Shown here piece by piece: positions 11,596-23,085 of a stretch of DNA of 64,000 nucleotides. Numbering within the stretch: the first letter of the stretch is position 1; each line of letters starts with the position of its first letter. Where the stretch lies: assembly GCA_050084985.1 (NCBI GenBank), contig JBITNC010000002.1, forward strand, positions 31,062,001 through 31,126,000, written 5' to 3'. Source of the DNA: Nageia nagi. Its lineage: Eukaryota > Pinophyta. The notes beneath the pieces were generated by a model. It saw only the letters and a program-made list of their open reading frames with translations, was not told where the DNA came from and searched no databases. A program made the translations under genes and the position numbers.

Positions 11596-13342
11596 CTAAG
11601 CTTCAGGAAGGGGCTTGGTGAACAAATCAGCGGAGTTGTCAGTAGATGGACAATACTGCAAGTGTATGATGTCATCTAGAACCTTCTCCCTGATAAAATG
11701 AGCTTGGATTTCTACATGTTTGGTTCGCTGATGGAACATAGGATTCTTAGCCAAAGAGATAGCCGATTGATTATCTGACGAAATAAGAGATGGGCCATTT
11801 TGCTTATACCCAATTTCGTTCAGAAGATGTCTTAGCCAAATAGCTTCTTGGGTCGGCAACAGACATGGCTCGATATTCGGCTTCGGTGGTAGAAAGAGTC
11901 ACAGTAGGTTGCTTCTTGGAAGCCCAAGAGATAACACCTGAACCAATGCTAAACACATATGCAGAGGTTGATTTTCTATCATCTCTATCTCCCCCATAAT
12001 CAGAATCTGAGAACCCTAAGAGAACAATCGAGGGCACTTGGGAATACTTAAGAGCAAGATCCTTTGTCCCTGCGACATACCTTAAGATTTGCTTAACAGC
12101 ATTGAGGTGTTCAACATATGGTTTTTGCATGAATCGTGCCATCAGATTCACTGCAAAAGCAATATCAGGACGAGAGATAGTCAGATACAGAAGACTACCA
12201 ATCAATTGTCTATAAGCTGTAGCATCAGCCAACTGAGAATCTGAGCTCAGTGAGACAACGATTCCAGGAGAAATAGGTATGGCAGCATATTTACACTCTT
12301 CCATTCCAAACTTTTGCAAGATGTCTGATATATACTTAGATTGACTAAGATAAGTACAATCTTTGTGTTGGTATACTTGCATCCCAAGATAGTAATGCAA
12401 TAGACCTAGATCAGTCATTTCAAATGTTGCCTTGAGTTTGGAGATGCACTCTTGGATGATTGTAATATTATTGCCTGTGATGAGAAGATCATCCACATAA
12501 AGGAGAATTATGACCACGTCTTGTCCTTGATTGAGTACATATAGATCTGAATCTGAGAAGCACTTGGAAAAACCAATATCTGCAAAGAATCCTGAAATTT
12601 TCTTGTACCATGCTCTAGGTGCTTGCTTAAGTCCATACAAAGACTTCTTTAGTTTGCACACAAGAGACTCTTTTCCTTCTGGTTGATTCATGTAGATTTC
12701 AACATCTAAGTCACCATTGAGAAATGCACTTTTGACATCAAGTTGAAAAGCTTTCCATCCTTGAGCTGCAGAAAGAGCAAGAATTACTCTGACAGTAGGC
12801 ATCTTGGCTACAGGAGCAAAGGTTTCCTCATAATCAATACCATATTTCTGAGCGAATCCTTTGGCCACTAATCTTGCCTTGTATTTTTCAATTTTTCCAT
12901 CAGAATTGTACTTGACCTTGTATATCCATTTATTACCAATCACATTTTTCTCATTGGGATAAGGAACCAAATCCCAAGTTTCATTTTTCATGAGAGCCTC
13001 ATACTCAACTTTCATAGCTTCCATCCAACACTCATGCTTGGAAGCTTCTTTGAAGGTTTATGGCTCATGCATATTATCAATTTTGGCAAATAAGGATTTA
13101 TTCAAGGTCATACTTCTTGTAATTCTCTGTGCTGGAGAATTTTGCTCTTGTGGTGACTTCTCTACATGCTCATCCAACCAGTTAGGTGCAGGCGAAGAAT
13201 CATCTGTATCAGATACTTCAGCATGAGTGGTCGTATCCTCAGAAAGTTCATTGAACTTAACATCCCTAGACACAAAGACTATTTTATGGGATGAAGAGTA
13301 GAGCCTGTAACCTCTATGCTGATTATCATACCCCACAAAGAT
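11596..13342 (-). pseudogene. Cop1 reverse transcriptase and RNase H
   Basis: After the connecting segment (VGYDNQHRGYRLYSS, in which a TAA at 13058-13060 falls after NMHEP), RT runs from about 13024: NKWIYKVKYNSDGKIEKYKA, ETFAPVAKMPTVRVILAL, FQLDVKSAFLNGDL, LYGLKQAPRAWYKK and the catalytic LLYVDDLLITGNN. RNase H follows with GFSDSDYGGDRDDRKSTSAY and TLSTTEAEYRAM. A frameshift near 11855-11862 moves the last part (EAIWLRHLLNEIGYKQ, DNQSAISLAKNP, ADLFTKPLPEA) to another frame. All catalytic residues are present. Only two lesions separate it from an open frame. Confidence 0.92.
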
Positions 13343-14815
13343 TCATTTTTCTGATCGTTTATCGAGCTTCTTTCTTTTCTCTGAGGTAATGAAGGCAAAT
13401 GCATCACAACCGAAGATCCTGAAGTGTGAGAGGTTAGGTTTCTTTCCTGTCCATGCTTCATATGGAGTTTTACCTTCAACTGCCTTAGTAGGACACCTAT
13501 TTAGGGTGTGAATAGCAGTGTGAACAGCTTCGCCCCATAAGAAACTAGGAAGGTTACCCAACATGCATTTTTCTGATCGTTTATCGAGCTTCTTTCTTTT
13601 CTCTGAGGTAATGAAGGCAAATGCATCACAACCGAAGATTCTGAAGTGTGAGAGGTTAGGTTTCTTTCCTGTCCATGCTTCATATGGAGTTTTACCTTCA
13701 ACTGCCTTAGTAGGACACCTATTTAGGGTGTGAATAGCAGTGTGAATAGCTTCGCCCCATAAGAAACTAGGAAGGTTACCCAACATGCATCTTGCCATTT
13801 CCATAATGGTGCGATTCTTCCTTTCAGCAACTCCATTTTGCTGAGGGGTGTAAGGGATTGTGAATTATCGCTTAATCCCGTGTTTAACACAAAAGTCGTT
13901 AAACTCATTGCTATTATATTCACCCCCATTGTCAGATCTCAGCATTTTTATCTTAAAATCAGTTTGATTTTCAACAAGTGCCTTGAAGTCTTGAAACCTG
14001 TCAAAAGTTTGATCCTTGTGCTCAAGTAGATAACCAAATGTCATCCTACTGAAGTCATCAATGAAGGTCAGAACATAAGAAGCTCCACCTAGTGACTTAG
14101 TCTGAAAAGGACCCATCAAATCTGAATGCACAAGCTGAAGAGGACAAGTAGCCCGAGTTGCCTTATCTTTTTCAAACTTTTGCCTATGCATCTTTCCTAG
14201 AATGCACCTTTCACAAAGACCAACTGTGGGTGAAATATTAGGTAAACCTTCCACAAGTTCTTGAGTTTTCATAGCTTGAATACTCTTGTGGTTAAGGTGT
14301 CCTAATCGTTGATGCCAAAGATTACCTTTTGAACAAACATTTGTAGCAAGACAAATCTTTGAAGGTACTTGATCCACAATATAAAGGTCATTCTTTACTG
14401 ATCCTTTCATCAAAGTGGCAAGTCCTTTCTTAACACACCAAGAGTATGAGGTAAACTCAAATGAGCATCCTTTCCTTGTAATTTGAATCACGGAGATGAG
14501 ATTCATCCTTAGTTTAGGCACATAAAAGACATTGTCAAGAGTCTTTCCATGAATCTTCACACTTCCTATTCCGTGAACATCAAGGACTGTATTATCACCT
14601 ATCACAACTGCATCCTTTTTGTACTTATGAAAGTTTTCAAACTTATCTTTTTCATAACACATGTGATTAGTGCATCCTGTATCAACAATCCAATCATTTG
14701 AAATAGTTTGAGTCATTGAGTAGTAGGCAACAGAAGCAGCATGCTTGTTCTTCTTTTTATTATTGAAATTTCTCATATTTGCATTTCCTTTTCCTTTTTG
14801 AGCAAATTTCTTTTT
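13343..14815 (-). pseudogene. Cop1 protease and integrase with 74-codon tandem duplication
   Basis: Protease shows WIVDTGCTNHMC (active-site DTG) and LDNVFYVPKLRMNLISV. The pre-integrase HHCC follows (HQRLGHLNHKSIQ ... CERCILGKMH). The integrase core has LVHSDLMGPF and LRSDNGGEYNSNEF with the two Asp residues. A TAA at 13865-13867 interrupts just before FTIPYTPQQNGVAERKNRTI, which holds the catalytic Glu. The next 74 codons (MLGNLPSFLWGEA... to SEK) occur twice in tandem. A TGA at 13343-13345 then ends the frame. Confidence 0.9.
13345..13788 (-). repeat. 222-bp in-frame tandem duplication in Cop1 integrase
   Basis: Two head-to-tail units, about 13345-13566 and 13567-13788, have exactly 222-bp spacing. 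I see two substitutions between them. Each unit spans MLGNLPSFLWGEA to KRSEK. The related Cop2 element has a single copy here. Confidence 0.93.
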
Positions 14816-15666
14816 GCGACAATCATACTCTTTGTGCCCAAAGATACCACAGAAGTTACAATTCCCATCAAACTTTTCTGAGGTGTTGGATTGCTGGATC
14901 CTGCTTTATCATTTCTGTGCCTGTAGTTGCCATGATTGTTGTTGTTGTTGCCCTTTTTGTCATACTTCCTGAAGGTAGATGAGGACTTGTTGTCTTTGAA
15001 TTTGTAATGTTTGAACTTTTTCTTGAAAGGAGTTTTGGTTGCTCCTAGAGCAATGCTATGGTCCTTTGGAGAAAGGTTCAACATTTTCTTGTTCAAAGTT
15101 TCCTCATGCTTTAGAAGAAGTCTTGAAAGGTTATCAAGTGAGATGACATCTTCTTCATCATCGAGCCTTGTTTCCATAACTGTGACAAAGTTGCTGAACT
15201 TTGAAGTAAGGCTTTGTAGAATGATGAAGACCATGAACTCATCATTGATCCAGTTGCATCCACAACCAACCAGTTGTGTCCTGAGGTCAATGATTTTGTT
15301 TAAGTAGATGGAGGCACTTTCATCTTCACTTTGTCGATACTGCAACAACTTATGTAGAATGGTAAACCTCCTTGAAAATTTGGACCCAAGGTAGATTTTC
15401 TTTAACCTATCCCAAGCTTCCTTTGTTGAAGTTGATGAAGAAATCATGAGAAGGACATCATCTAAAACTGCACGGTAAATCATAGAAGTTGCTAACTCAT
15501 TCTTTGAGTTGTATACTTCAAGAGCCTTCTCATCGGTAGGAGCAACTGCATCTTCACTAACTGTCTGCCATAGCTTTCTTGCTTGTAACTCGGCTTTCAT
15601 ACGTGGTTCCCATATTCCAAAGTTGGAACCATCGAGTATGTGCTTGGGAAAGAAGGTTTCAACCAT
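14816..15666 (-). pseudogene. Cop1 gag
   Basis: The chosen start is the ATG at 15666, giving MVETFFPKHILDGSNFGIWE. An upstream in-frame ATG at 15741 only adds an unconserved leader. The body contains WDRLKKIYLGSKFSRRFTIL, YLNKIIDLRTQLVGCG, IILQSLTSKFSNFVTVMETR and SRLLLKHEETLN, the typical UBN2-type Copia gag. The CX2CX4HX4C zinc knuckle (CNFCGIFGHKEYDC) lies near 14820-14860 but in another frame. A one-base loss near 14871-14882 ends the gag frame early at 14773. Confidence 0.9.
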
Positions 15667-16460
15667 TGCTACAAAAAACAAATAAATATGCAAATAAGAA
15701 TGCAAACTTTTACAATTTTTCCATCTATACATATAAAACATCTAATAAGCAAACATGTCCCACATGTGTAAACTCATTAACCACGATCCATAGAAGGATA
15801 AAGTTGGGGTTGTTTTCTTGTATAGAATTAGGCCTTCACCTGGATGCCCGCAAGGTGGAGCCCAGGTACTACCAGTCCTCAACCAGTTCACCTTGGTCAG
15901 TGATATACTCTCACAAGGAGAAGTACCTACTATTTTCCAAGGATCCGACGTATCTTGGACCGACCATTTTAATTATCTTGATTAAGGGTTTCAGTTTTCC
16001 TCCTAGGTTATCAGGATAATCCCTGAATGGATGTACGGACATGTGGTATCACTACACACATGCCTGTCCACCTAATAGAGTTATGTCCAATCCAACAGAG
16101 GTCTTAGGGGCAATTAAGACGGACTTACCACCACTTGGTTCTTCGGACTAAAAGGGCTCCAGTTTGCCCTGTCCTCACCTCATGGCTCCCCAAACAAGTC
16201 ATGTTGTGGAAAATATGTGCGGATGTATTCATTTTAGGGGTTACTTTTCAAATTTTTGCGTATTGCAAGTATAAGCAAATGTGCAAAAAATATAAAGTAA
16301 GGTGAAAAATACTCCATCCACACGAACTTGAAACCTTAAGAGGCCAAAAAAAATTGAGTCCAATGGGTTTTGTTCTAACCCCTAAAGGAATTTTACATTG
16401 TTCATATTTTTCTCACTTTATTCAAGCACTTAATGAATTAAACAAAGAACTAAGTCCTAC

Positions 16461-16644
16461 TTAGTATTTAATTCATAACATGCATTGTATCATGACTTAA
16501 AAATTTAAGTAAGCATGCATCATGCATTAAAAAATTTAAGTCCTAAGCATACTTAGTATTTAATTCATAACATGCATTGTATCATGACTTAAAAATTTAA
16601 GTAAGCATGCATCATGCATTAAAAATTTAAGTCCTAAGCATGTT
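16461..16644. repeat. 92-bp tandem duplication in Cop1 leader
   Basis: Two units with 92-bp spacing (from 16461 and 16553) share TTAGTATTTAATTCATAACA and the following ATGCATTGTATCATGAC. They differ by one A in a run. Confidence 0.88.
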
Positions 16645-16859
16645 TTATTCTTCAAATAAGATACATGCATCTAGATAAAATTTAAGTAAAAAAAATTATA
16701 CCAAGGCCCCCCCTTTTTACTTAAAGTTTGATCCCTTTTAACCATGCTGAGAGAGTGCATATGCATTTAAATGAAACAGGCAATGTGGAGGAAAAGATAC
16801 CTAAGTCAATAATCAATTAAATGCATGTAGTTTTAAAATATGAACCCCCATGTGGCGTC

Positions 16860-17770
16860 CAGCAAGAAGAGCATTGATGTGGAGGAACATAGAAGGTAAA
16901 AAGAATTAAGGCTCAACAACAAATTGAGAGGCTGGACAGCACGCGGCAGGGGAGACCAAAGTCGGTCTAGTGGCTAGCCAGGAAGCCGCGTGGGGGAGGC
17001 GGCAGGTCGCGTGGGGTGGCTGTTGACCATCCCAATTCGTGACTGCAGGGTGACGAGGGAGGAGGGGCACAGTTAAAAATGCTACGAGTATTGGTAAACA
17101 AGTTGTGTGTATATGCTGCGATCATTGGTAGGCCATTGAAACGCTGTTACAAAGTAGAGAGAGGTGCAGGGCGAGGCAGTAGTGTGGGAAGAGGAGATCA
17201 CCACGCTACAGGGAGGAGAAAGGAGCTATGAGTGATGGGCCACCTACGCGGCCATGCGGATGAAGGGAGAAGGCTGCGAGACAGAGAGTTAGTTTTGTGC
17301 ATTTTCTACGATCATTGCATGTCAGGAAACGGTGTCTGCATCACGGATTGCATCAAACAACACACAGACCCGTTCAACGTATCCATTCGGTGCATATCCT
17401 GTGATCAAGAGGCTGGTGCAAGTAGGGCATGAAAGGGGAGGAGAGCAGCATGTGGAGGAGAAGGACTTGGCTATGCAGCATGCATTATGCAAAATGATTT
17501 ACGTGCCTTCCCGATGCTTCCAAGGTTGCACGAGGCAATCAACAGTTCGCAGCCCCTTTCAAGGTATCTGATTTGTGCAGATTCATGGACCATGGCAGGA
17601 CGGGGAGGGGGAGGCAGTCATGCTACGGGAGGAGCCACCATTACAGGCCAGAAGATGACAGGTTGATGAGGAGCGCGAGTGGCGCGTGCGGGGGGGGCAG
17701 GAGCGGAGGAGTGGCGGCAGTGGCATGCGCGGGAGGATGCCCCTGCGTTTTAAAATTGAATTTGACCCCC
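16860..17770 (-). other. GC-rich leader segment of Cop1
   Basis: About 0.9 kb between the 5' LTR and gag is strikingly GC-rich against AT-rich surroundings. It holds roughly three diverged blocks containing variants of CACGCTACAGGGAGGAG (near 17195 and 17615) with GATCATTG-like motifs. No convincing protein is encoded. Cop2 has a diverged, purine/pyrimidine-biased counterpart around 26590-27330. Short open frames here look incidental. Confidence 0.6.
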
Positions 17771-18490
17771 CCAATAATGTTTATTTAGTTTGTAAATGAA
17801 TTTAAAAATATAACAAAATATATTTTGAATTTATATTTGAAATGAATTAAAAAATATGCATATATTTTTTAATTACATTTTAAACAGTTTTAAAATAAAA
17901 TATATATATATTTTTTTAATTATATTTTAAACAAATAAATATATATATATATATATATATGTTTGATTATTTTAAACAAAGTTAAAAAACAAAATAAGAA
18001 ATATAATATATATTTTTGATTAGTTTAAACAAAACTAAAATATATATATATTTCTATTGAGCCTTTGCAACTAAAAAATTGTCCTCCTTTTTATTTCAAC
18101 AATAAAATATGTAAAAAAAAATTGCACCTTCCTCCTTTTTTTGATATTGTTCACAAAAGACTATTGTAAAAAATCTTTTCAATAAGATGCTAGCATAATA
18201 TATTTTTGCTCAAAAGAAAAAATATTTTCTTTGTACATTAAAAATAGATTACTAACATAAAAGTTTGTTAGTAAGAAGAGAATAGCAAAAATCTATTATG
18301 GTATTGCTAAGACATTAAGCTAGCATAATCATACAAAAGATTAGTATCATAATGAACTTTGTTAAAGAAGGATAGAAGGTTATACCTTTGCAAACCTTTT
18401 ACCTCACAATGAAGAATGAAGATCTCCAAAGTTGAGAAGGATGAAGCACTTCCAAGATGTAGCTTCCACACCAAAAGAGCTTCCTCAACG

Positions 18491-18504
18491 TGGCTCTGAT
18501 ACCA
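18491..18504 (-). other. Cop1 primer-binding site (initiator Met tRNA)
   Basis: The minus strand reads TGGTATCAGAGCCA two bases inside the 5' LTR. This is complementary to the 3' end of plant initiator methionine tRNA, the usual Copia primer. Confidence 0.93.
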
Positions 18505-18506
18505 AA

Positions 18507-18994
18507 TGAAGGATTTGAACTAGATCTAAACAAATCCTCTAGGACCTTAGACTAGGAAACTCATGTGTACACAAGATAACACAATCACTCAAGATAACAC
18601 ATCAATATAATGTGGTTCCTCCCTCCTTGGGAGTACATCCACAACTAGTTCTCTTATTCTCAAATCTATGTCTCTCTTACAACTATTCTCTAGCTCTCTC
18701 CTACACAACCAAGTAGAGTAATCTTACTCAAAACTTAGATATCTTTACATGAGGAGAGGCCCTCTATTTATAGGTTGAGAGCACCTCCCTAACCTTCCTT
18801 TAACCCAAGGGTAAGGTTAGGGTTACATTAAATGTACCACCAAACTTCAACCTACCAACTAACTCTTTGGTAAAGTCAAAGTCTATACATTAAAGAATTC
18901 TATTAATCACTTAAGGTATCTACATACCCTTAAGTGATTAATTGAATTTACAAGGAGTCTAGATATTCACAATATTTCATTACAAATTCTAACA
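18507..18994 (-). repeat. Cop1 5' LTR (promoter-bearing)
   Basis: It is nearly identical to 10228-10716. A TATA box reads TATAAATA on the minus strand at 18765-18772. The 3' LTR has TATAAAAA there. Confidence 0.95.
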
Positions 18995-19119
18995 ATTGGT
19001 TGGGCTCATATTTTGTTATTGATGCAATAGGATCAAAAGCATACAAGTTATCAACTTTGTATGGTAAGGAAGAACCCAAAACCTTCAATGTCATCCATCT
19101 CAAGCATTTTTATGCTTGA
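18995..19119 (+). pseudogene. GypA integrase C-terminus (resumes after Copia insertion)
   Basis: Directly after the Copia target duplication the frame reads NWLGSYFVIDAIGSKAYKL, then EEPKTFNVIHLKHFYA and a stop at 19117-19119. This is the usual Gypsy integrase tail (PNWLGPY.V....GAYKL ... N..HLK.FY). It joins in frame with the sequence ending at 10227 once the Copia and one ATTGG copy are removed. Confidence 0.88.
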
Positions 19120-19272
19120 AAAGCATAGCTATGTGCCCTTGCAAAATAATTCATATCAAATGTAGGGGTATAATTTCATTTTATTTTATGTACAGATCCA
19201 TGTAGAACATAGCATCAATAGCATGTTTGATTATCAACACAATGCTGATGGTGTGCCAAAAAAATTAATAGT

Positions 19273-21690
19273 CTAATATCTTTAGATCATGGACATAAAA
19301 TGCATGATCATCGATGGCCAACGAAATAGCTAGTGAGAGTTCACTCACTTAAAAGCAAACCGATGATATAGCCATTAGCAAGTTATTAATATTGACTCAT
19401 CATCAATAGATGATACAATTTACTATGTATCCACATGGTTTTTTATGTTAAACCCATCTAAAGCATAATATATTTGGATAATATACATATAAATGTATGA
19501 TCGTCGATGGCTAATGAAATAGCTAGTGAGAGTTCACTTACTTAAAAATAAACTGACGATACAACCTTTAGCAATTTTTTGACATTGGATCATCTCTAAT
19601 GTGTTGATAAATATAATGTAACCTCAAAGGGATTGGTTTGATTGAATTCTCCATTGCTCATAATAGTAGGTTCCTTGAAAGAGCAGAAGCTGGTGGGAAT
19701 GCGCTCGTGTTGGTTTTTTGATCAATCTTTGGGTTATAGGTCAATTCCTATCTATTGTAAAGGTTTAAAGTAATAGAAAAGAGATAAAAAGTAGAGAGTT
19801 ACTAGAAAGAGATGAACACATTAAAATAAAATTTAAACAAAATCTACATAGCTCGAGCATTGCAGCATAGGAAGCAATCCACAACCAAGAATAAGAATAG
19901 TGAGCTATCTTACCCTTGGGGTTTCGTAATCATAATACATAGCCATAACTTAAAATAACATTCCATACATAATATTCATAGAATAAATAAACATCCACTT
20001 ATTTCAAAAGGGAAAAGCATTATCTATTTGCATTATCATGTATGAAGGCATCTTACAGACCTAGGCAAATTTGCTAAAATATCCAACCACATTAATTCCT
20101 AATAGTACACCATTTATAAATTTACATGCCATATTGGGTTGTTATCTATCATCAATATACATAATTACTAATCTTAGTTGAAGTTGGTGAAAAAAACTAT
20201 TTACAATAAATATTACAATTATGTTAGATTACATAATGAATAAGTCCTAACATGACTATCTGGAAATTTGCAATTTCTAAATAGTTGTATCCATTGAGCT
20301 ATAATTTTCCTAACATGTCATTGACTGCTCCCTTTTTTAGTCTTATAGTTGATTGGATATGGTACTATAGCTAATTGAAGAAGTACTCATCTACAATTTG
20401 ATAGGTACTGCACTGTACTCTATCTACAATCATCTACTTCTCTATAACCATTGATGATCAATATTGTAGTTCTGATCAAATAGATTAATGAGGGAAATGA
20501 ACAATATATCAAGTTAGTTTGAGAAGAAACTATAAATGTTATATGGAATTGAGTTGAAGTCGACACATTAACAGGGCCCCAAGGGTCTAACATTTAAGAT
20601 GAAGTGGACTCGGGTGTTACTTCTTAGCCATTACTTTCACCTTAGTTTAGTGGGTTCTATTTCATTTCTTTGGGCTTTGTTGATGATCTAGCTCTCCTCA
20701 TTACCTATTGATTTTGGCCAAAATTTTTGATATCTCAAAATTAGCGATCTTTATTTATCTTCATGAATCATCAACTGCTATTACTTATTCCAAGACCCAT
20801 TGATTTTAGCCAAAAATGATGATGTCACTATTGAAAATTGGTGGGCTCTATTTGGTATCTTCATGAATCATCACCTACCATTACTTATTTTATGACCCAT
20901 TGATTTTAGCCAAAAATAATGATGTCACTATTAAAAATTGGTGGGCTTTATTTGGTATCTTCATGAATCATCACCTACCATTACTTGTTCTAGGACCCAC
21001 TAATTTTAGCTAAAAATGATGATGTCATTATTAAAAATTGATGGGCTCTATTTACTTATAGGCATATCCCATTGATTATTTGTATATAACTTAGGCCAAC
21101 TTTGACAACAACTCTTGGACATTGTATTTACAATAACTCCTAGATACTATATTTACAACAACTCCCGAACATGTATTTACAATAACTCTTGAACATGTAT
21201 TTACAACAATTCTCGAACATGACTCTTCTATAAATACAGTTCTTAGCTCTTTTAACTGCTAACATGACTTAAGGTTTATCCTTGGGAGTTATTTTCAAGA
21301 CCAAGACTTATATATACAATATCTAAATATTGATAACACTCAAAATTTTGCAAACTTAAGACTAATAGAAGACTCAAAAGAATTTTTTGAAAAGAATGAA
21401 AGAATAAAATAATGATAGTGTGTTACCCTAACTCAGAGTGAAATTCTAAAATAATACACAATGGATGATACATTTTGTTGTGTATCAACATGGTTTATTC
21501 TTTGAACCTATCTATAACATACTATCTTTGGATCGTAGACATACAAACCTATGATCATCAATGGCCATCGATATAGTTAGTGAGACTTTACTCACTTAAA
21601 AGATAAATTGATGGTTCAACCATGAGCAAGATGTTGATATTGGATTATCTCCAATGGATGCAACAACTTATTATGCATCCATCATTATTT
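19273..21690 (+). repeat. Dispersed ~170-190-bp repeats in GypA 3' region
   Basis: Three diverged copies begin near 19273, 19466 and 21519. Each has a TATCTTTGGATC-like start, then ATGATCATCGATGGCC and GCTAGTGAGAGTTCACT with small changes, and ends with a TGTATCCA-like block. The rest of this 3' region down to the LTR shows no coding capacity. Confidence 0.8.
20761..21059 (+). repeat. Three 100-bp tandem repeats in GypA 3' region
   Basis: Units start at 20761, 20861 and 20961 with TCATGAATCATCA and end near TTTGGTATCT, exactly 100 bp apart. A more diverged partial unit precedes them (about 20697-20760). A shorter ~30-bp array built on ACATGTATTTACAA follows at about 21105-21225. Confidence 0.9.
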
Positions 21691-22217
21691 TATGACTAAC
21701 ATTTCATTTTAGGTACACAAATCCAACAAAATAAAAGAAAATTATAGTCAAAACTAGGGCACCAACATCATGCTCATAGTTTGTTGGGAAACTGATGATG
21801 TACATTTCATTATCATTTCCACCAATCCAAAGCGTAACCTCTCTATTTCAAGGCATGGAAGTAAGTGTGAATGGTTCCCAAGTATCAAACATGATAGAAT
21901 GACTAGATTCATGATTGAAATAGAAATAAAGGAGGTACATCATACCTTCCATCTCTAGCCTCAAATATGGATTTTCATAATCATCCAAACATCATCCAAA
22001 TAGTATTCCTGAAGATAACTTCTTCAACATCTTTTTCCTTGGCTAATCCACTTAAGGATCTTGCCTAGGCCACCCAAGTCAAAAGGGGGCCAACATAAAT
22101 ACCCTCAACATCATTTAGCAAAAGACAACATCAACAAAAAGATCATAATATTTTCTCCTATGTCTTGGCTACACTTCTTCTTTGGACATGTAATTTCATT
22201 ACTTCAATCACACATCC

Positions 22218-22230
22218 AAAGAGGGGAAAA
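22218..22230 (+). other. GypA polypurine tract
   Basis: AAAGAGGGGAAAA lies directly before the TG of the 3' LTR. Confidence 0.85.
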
Positions 22231-22872
22231 TGTAGATGCCTCAAAATGAACCTTTATGTATTTAATAAATCATTTTAATCCCTTAACAGATTATTATGTA
22301 AAAAGGAATTAAAAATATATAAAAGAGGTGTAGGCCATGTATTTGACCCTTATGGATTGTACAAGGGGTCAAAATATCAAAGTCATGTAAACTTGTATCA
22401 TATATAAAGGCATCATTTGATGACCTATAGATCATGAGTGAATCATGGGCAAATAATCATTTCAAGCTAATACAAGGATTATCAATTAAAGATCATTTGA
22501 AGGATTGTAACTTACTTTATCTATCTACATTGCACATATATTATTTTGTAATTTTGCATGTATGTTCATAATTTGATTATTTGCTAATTTGCTCATCTCT
22601 ACATTCTTTTTCGCATATGTAATTTCACTTATCTTACGGCGTCAATGATGTGTAAATTCTAGGATGCCAATGGCATACTTGTTCATAAATTTATGCTCTA
22701 TATTTTGTGCATTTTATGATTAACAAAATGAATATAGAATCTAAGTAAAAAATACTACATTTTTGCTACATGTTATTGCCATAATTCTGATATATGCATC
22801 AATATTTACAAAGTAGAGCAATAGTGCATTGATCAACCCCATTTGCATTAATTGCATTATTTAGCTACTACA
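22231..22872 (+). repeat. GypA 3' LTR
   Basis: This 642-bp partner of 3588-4229 is followed by the CCATG target duplication. Confidence 0.92.
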
Positions 22873-22877
22873 CCATG

Positions 22878-23085
22878 AAAAAAGAAAAATAGCATAGGCA
22901 ACATATGAGCTAGAGTAATATGAAATATCATAATTCTTACAATACTTTTATATCTTTTCACATCAAAGATCAACTTTTTTACTCCACCATCTTTGCACAA
23001 CACATCAACATGAGCAATAGGAGTGAAAATAGGTTTACATTTGTCCATACTATATTTTATCAACATATTATTGTTATATTTCATC
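22878..23085 (-). pseudogene. Old Copia relic, RT segment (right part)
   Basis: The minus strand encodes MLIKYSMDKCKPIFTPIA, then DVLCKDGGVKKLIFDVKRYK. This is the Copia RT segment that normally precedes the block found at 3582 and below. It stops at the CCATG target duplication of the Gypsy element. Beyond about 23085 the minus strand changes to sequence resembling the pre-PPT end of Gypsy elements (compare 37157-37216). Confidence 0.75.

Larger units (their letters stand above)
10228..18994 (-). mobile_element. Young Ty1/Copia retrotransposon (Cop1), minus strand
   Basis: LTRs of 489 and 488 bp run TG...CA, with ATTGG duplicated at 10223-10227 and 18995-18999. The 5' LTR is on the right. 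PBS, leader, gag, protease, integrase, RT, RNase H and PPT follow in Copia order leftwards. The LTR pair differs by one substitution and one single-base indel by eye, so insertion was recent. The polyprotein nevertheless has at least two frameshifts, three nonsense codons and a 222-bp duplication. It therefore either moved with enzymes supplied in trans or was damaged soon after arrival. A 2.8-kb leader separates the LTR from gag. Confidence 0.95.
3588..22872 (+). mobile_element. Tat-type Ty3/Gypsy retrotransposon (GypA), interrupted by a Copia
   Basis: The element has 642-bp LTRs at both ends starting TGTAG and ending CTACA, flanked by the 5-bp duplication CCATG (3583-3587 and 22873-22877). 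Internal order is gag, protease, RT, RNase H, a second RNase H, then integrase. A second (archaeal-type) RNase H between the first and integrase is known from the Tat lineage. Without the inserted Copia it is about 10.5 kb. A non-coding 3' region of about 3.1 kb follows integrase. All coding parts carry stops, many explicable as C-to-T or G-to-A changes. It sits inside the Copia relic at 3190-3582 and 22878-23085. Confidence 0.92.

Noticed and set aside
17232-17788. Several 60-80 codon frames in the GC-rich Copia leader
   Set aside because: High GC lowers stop frequency; frames overlap on both strands and match nothing known.
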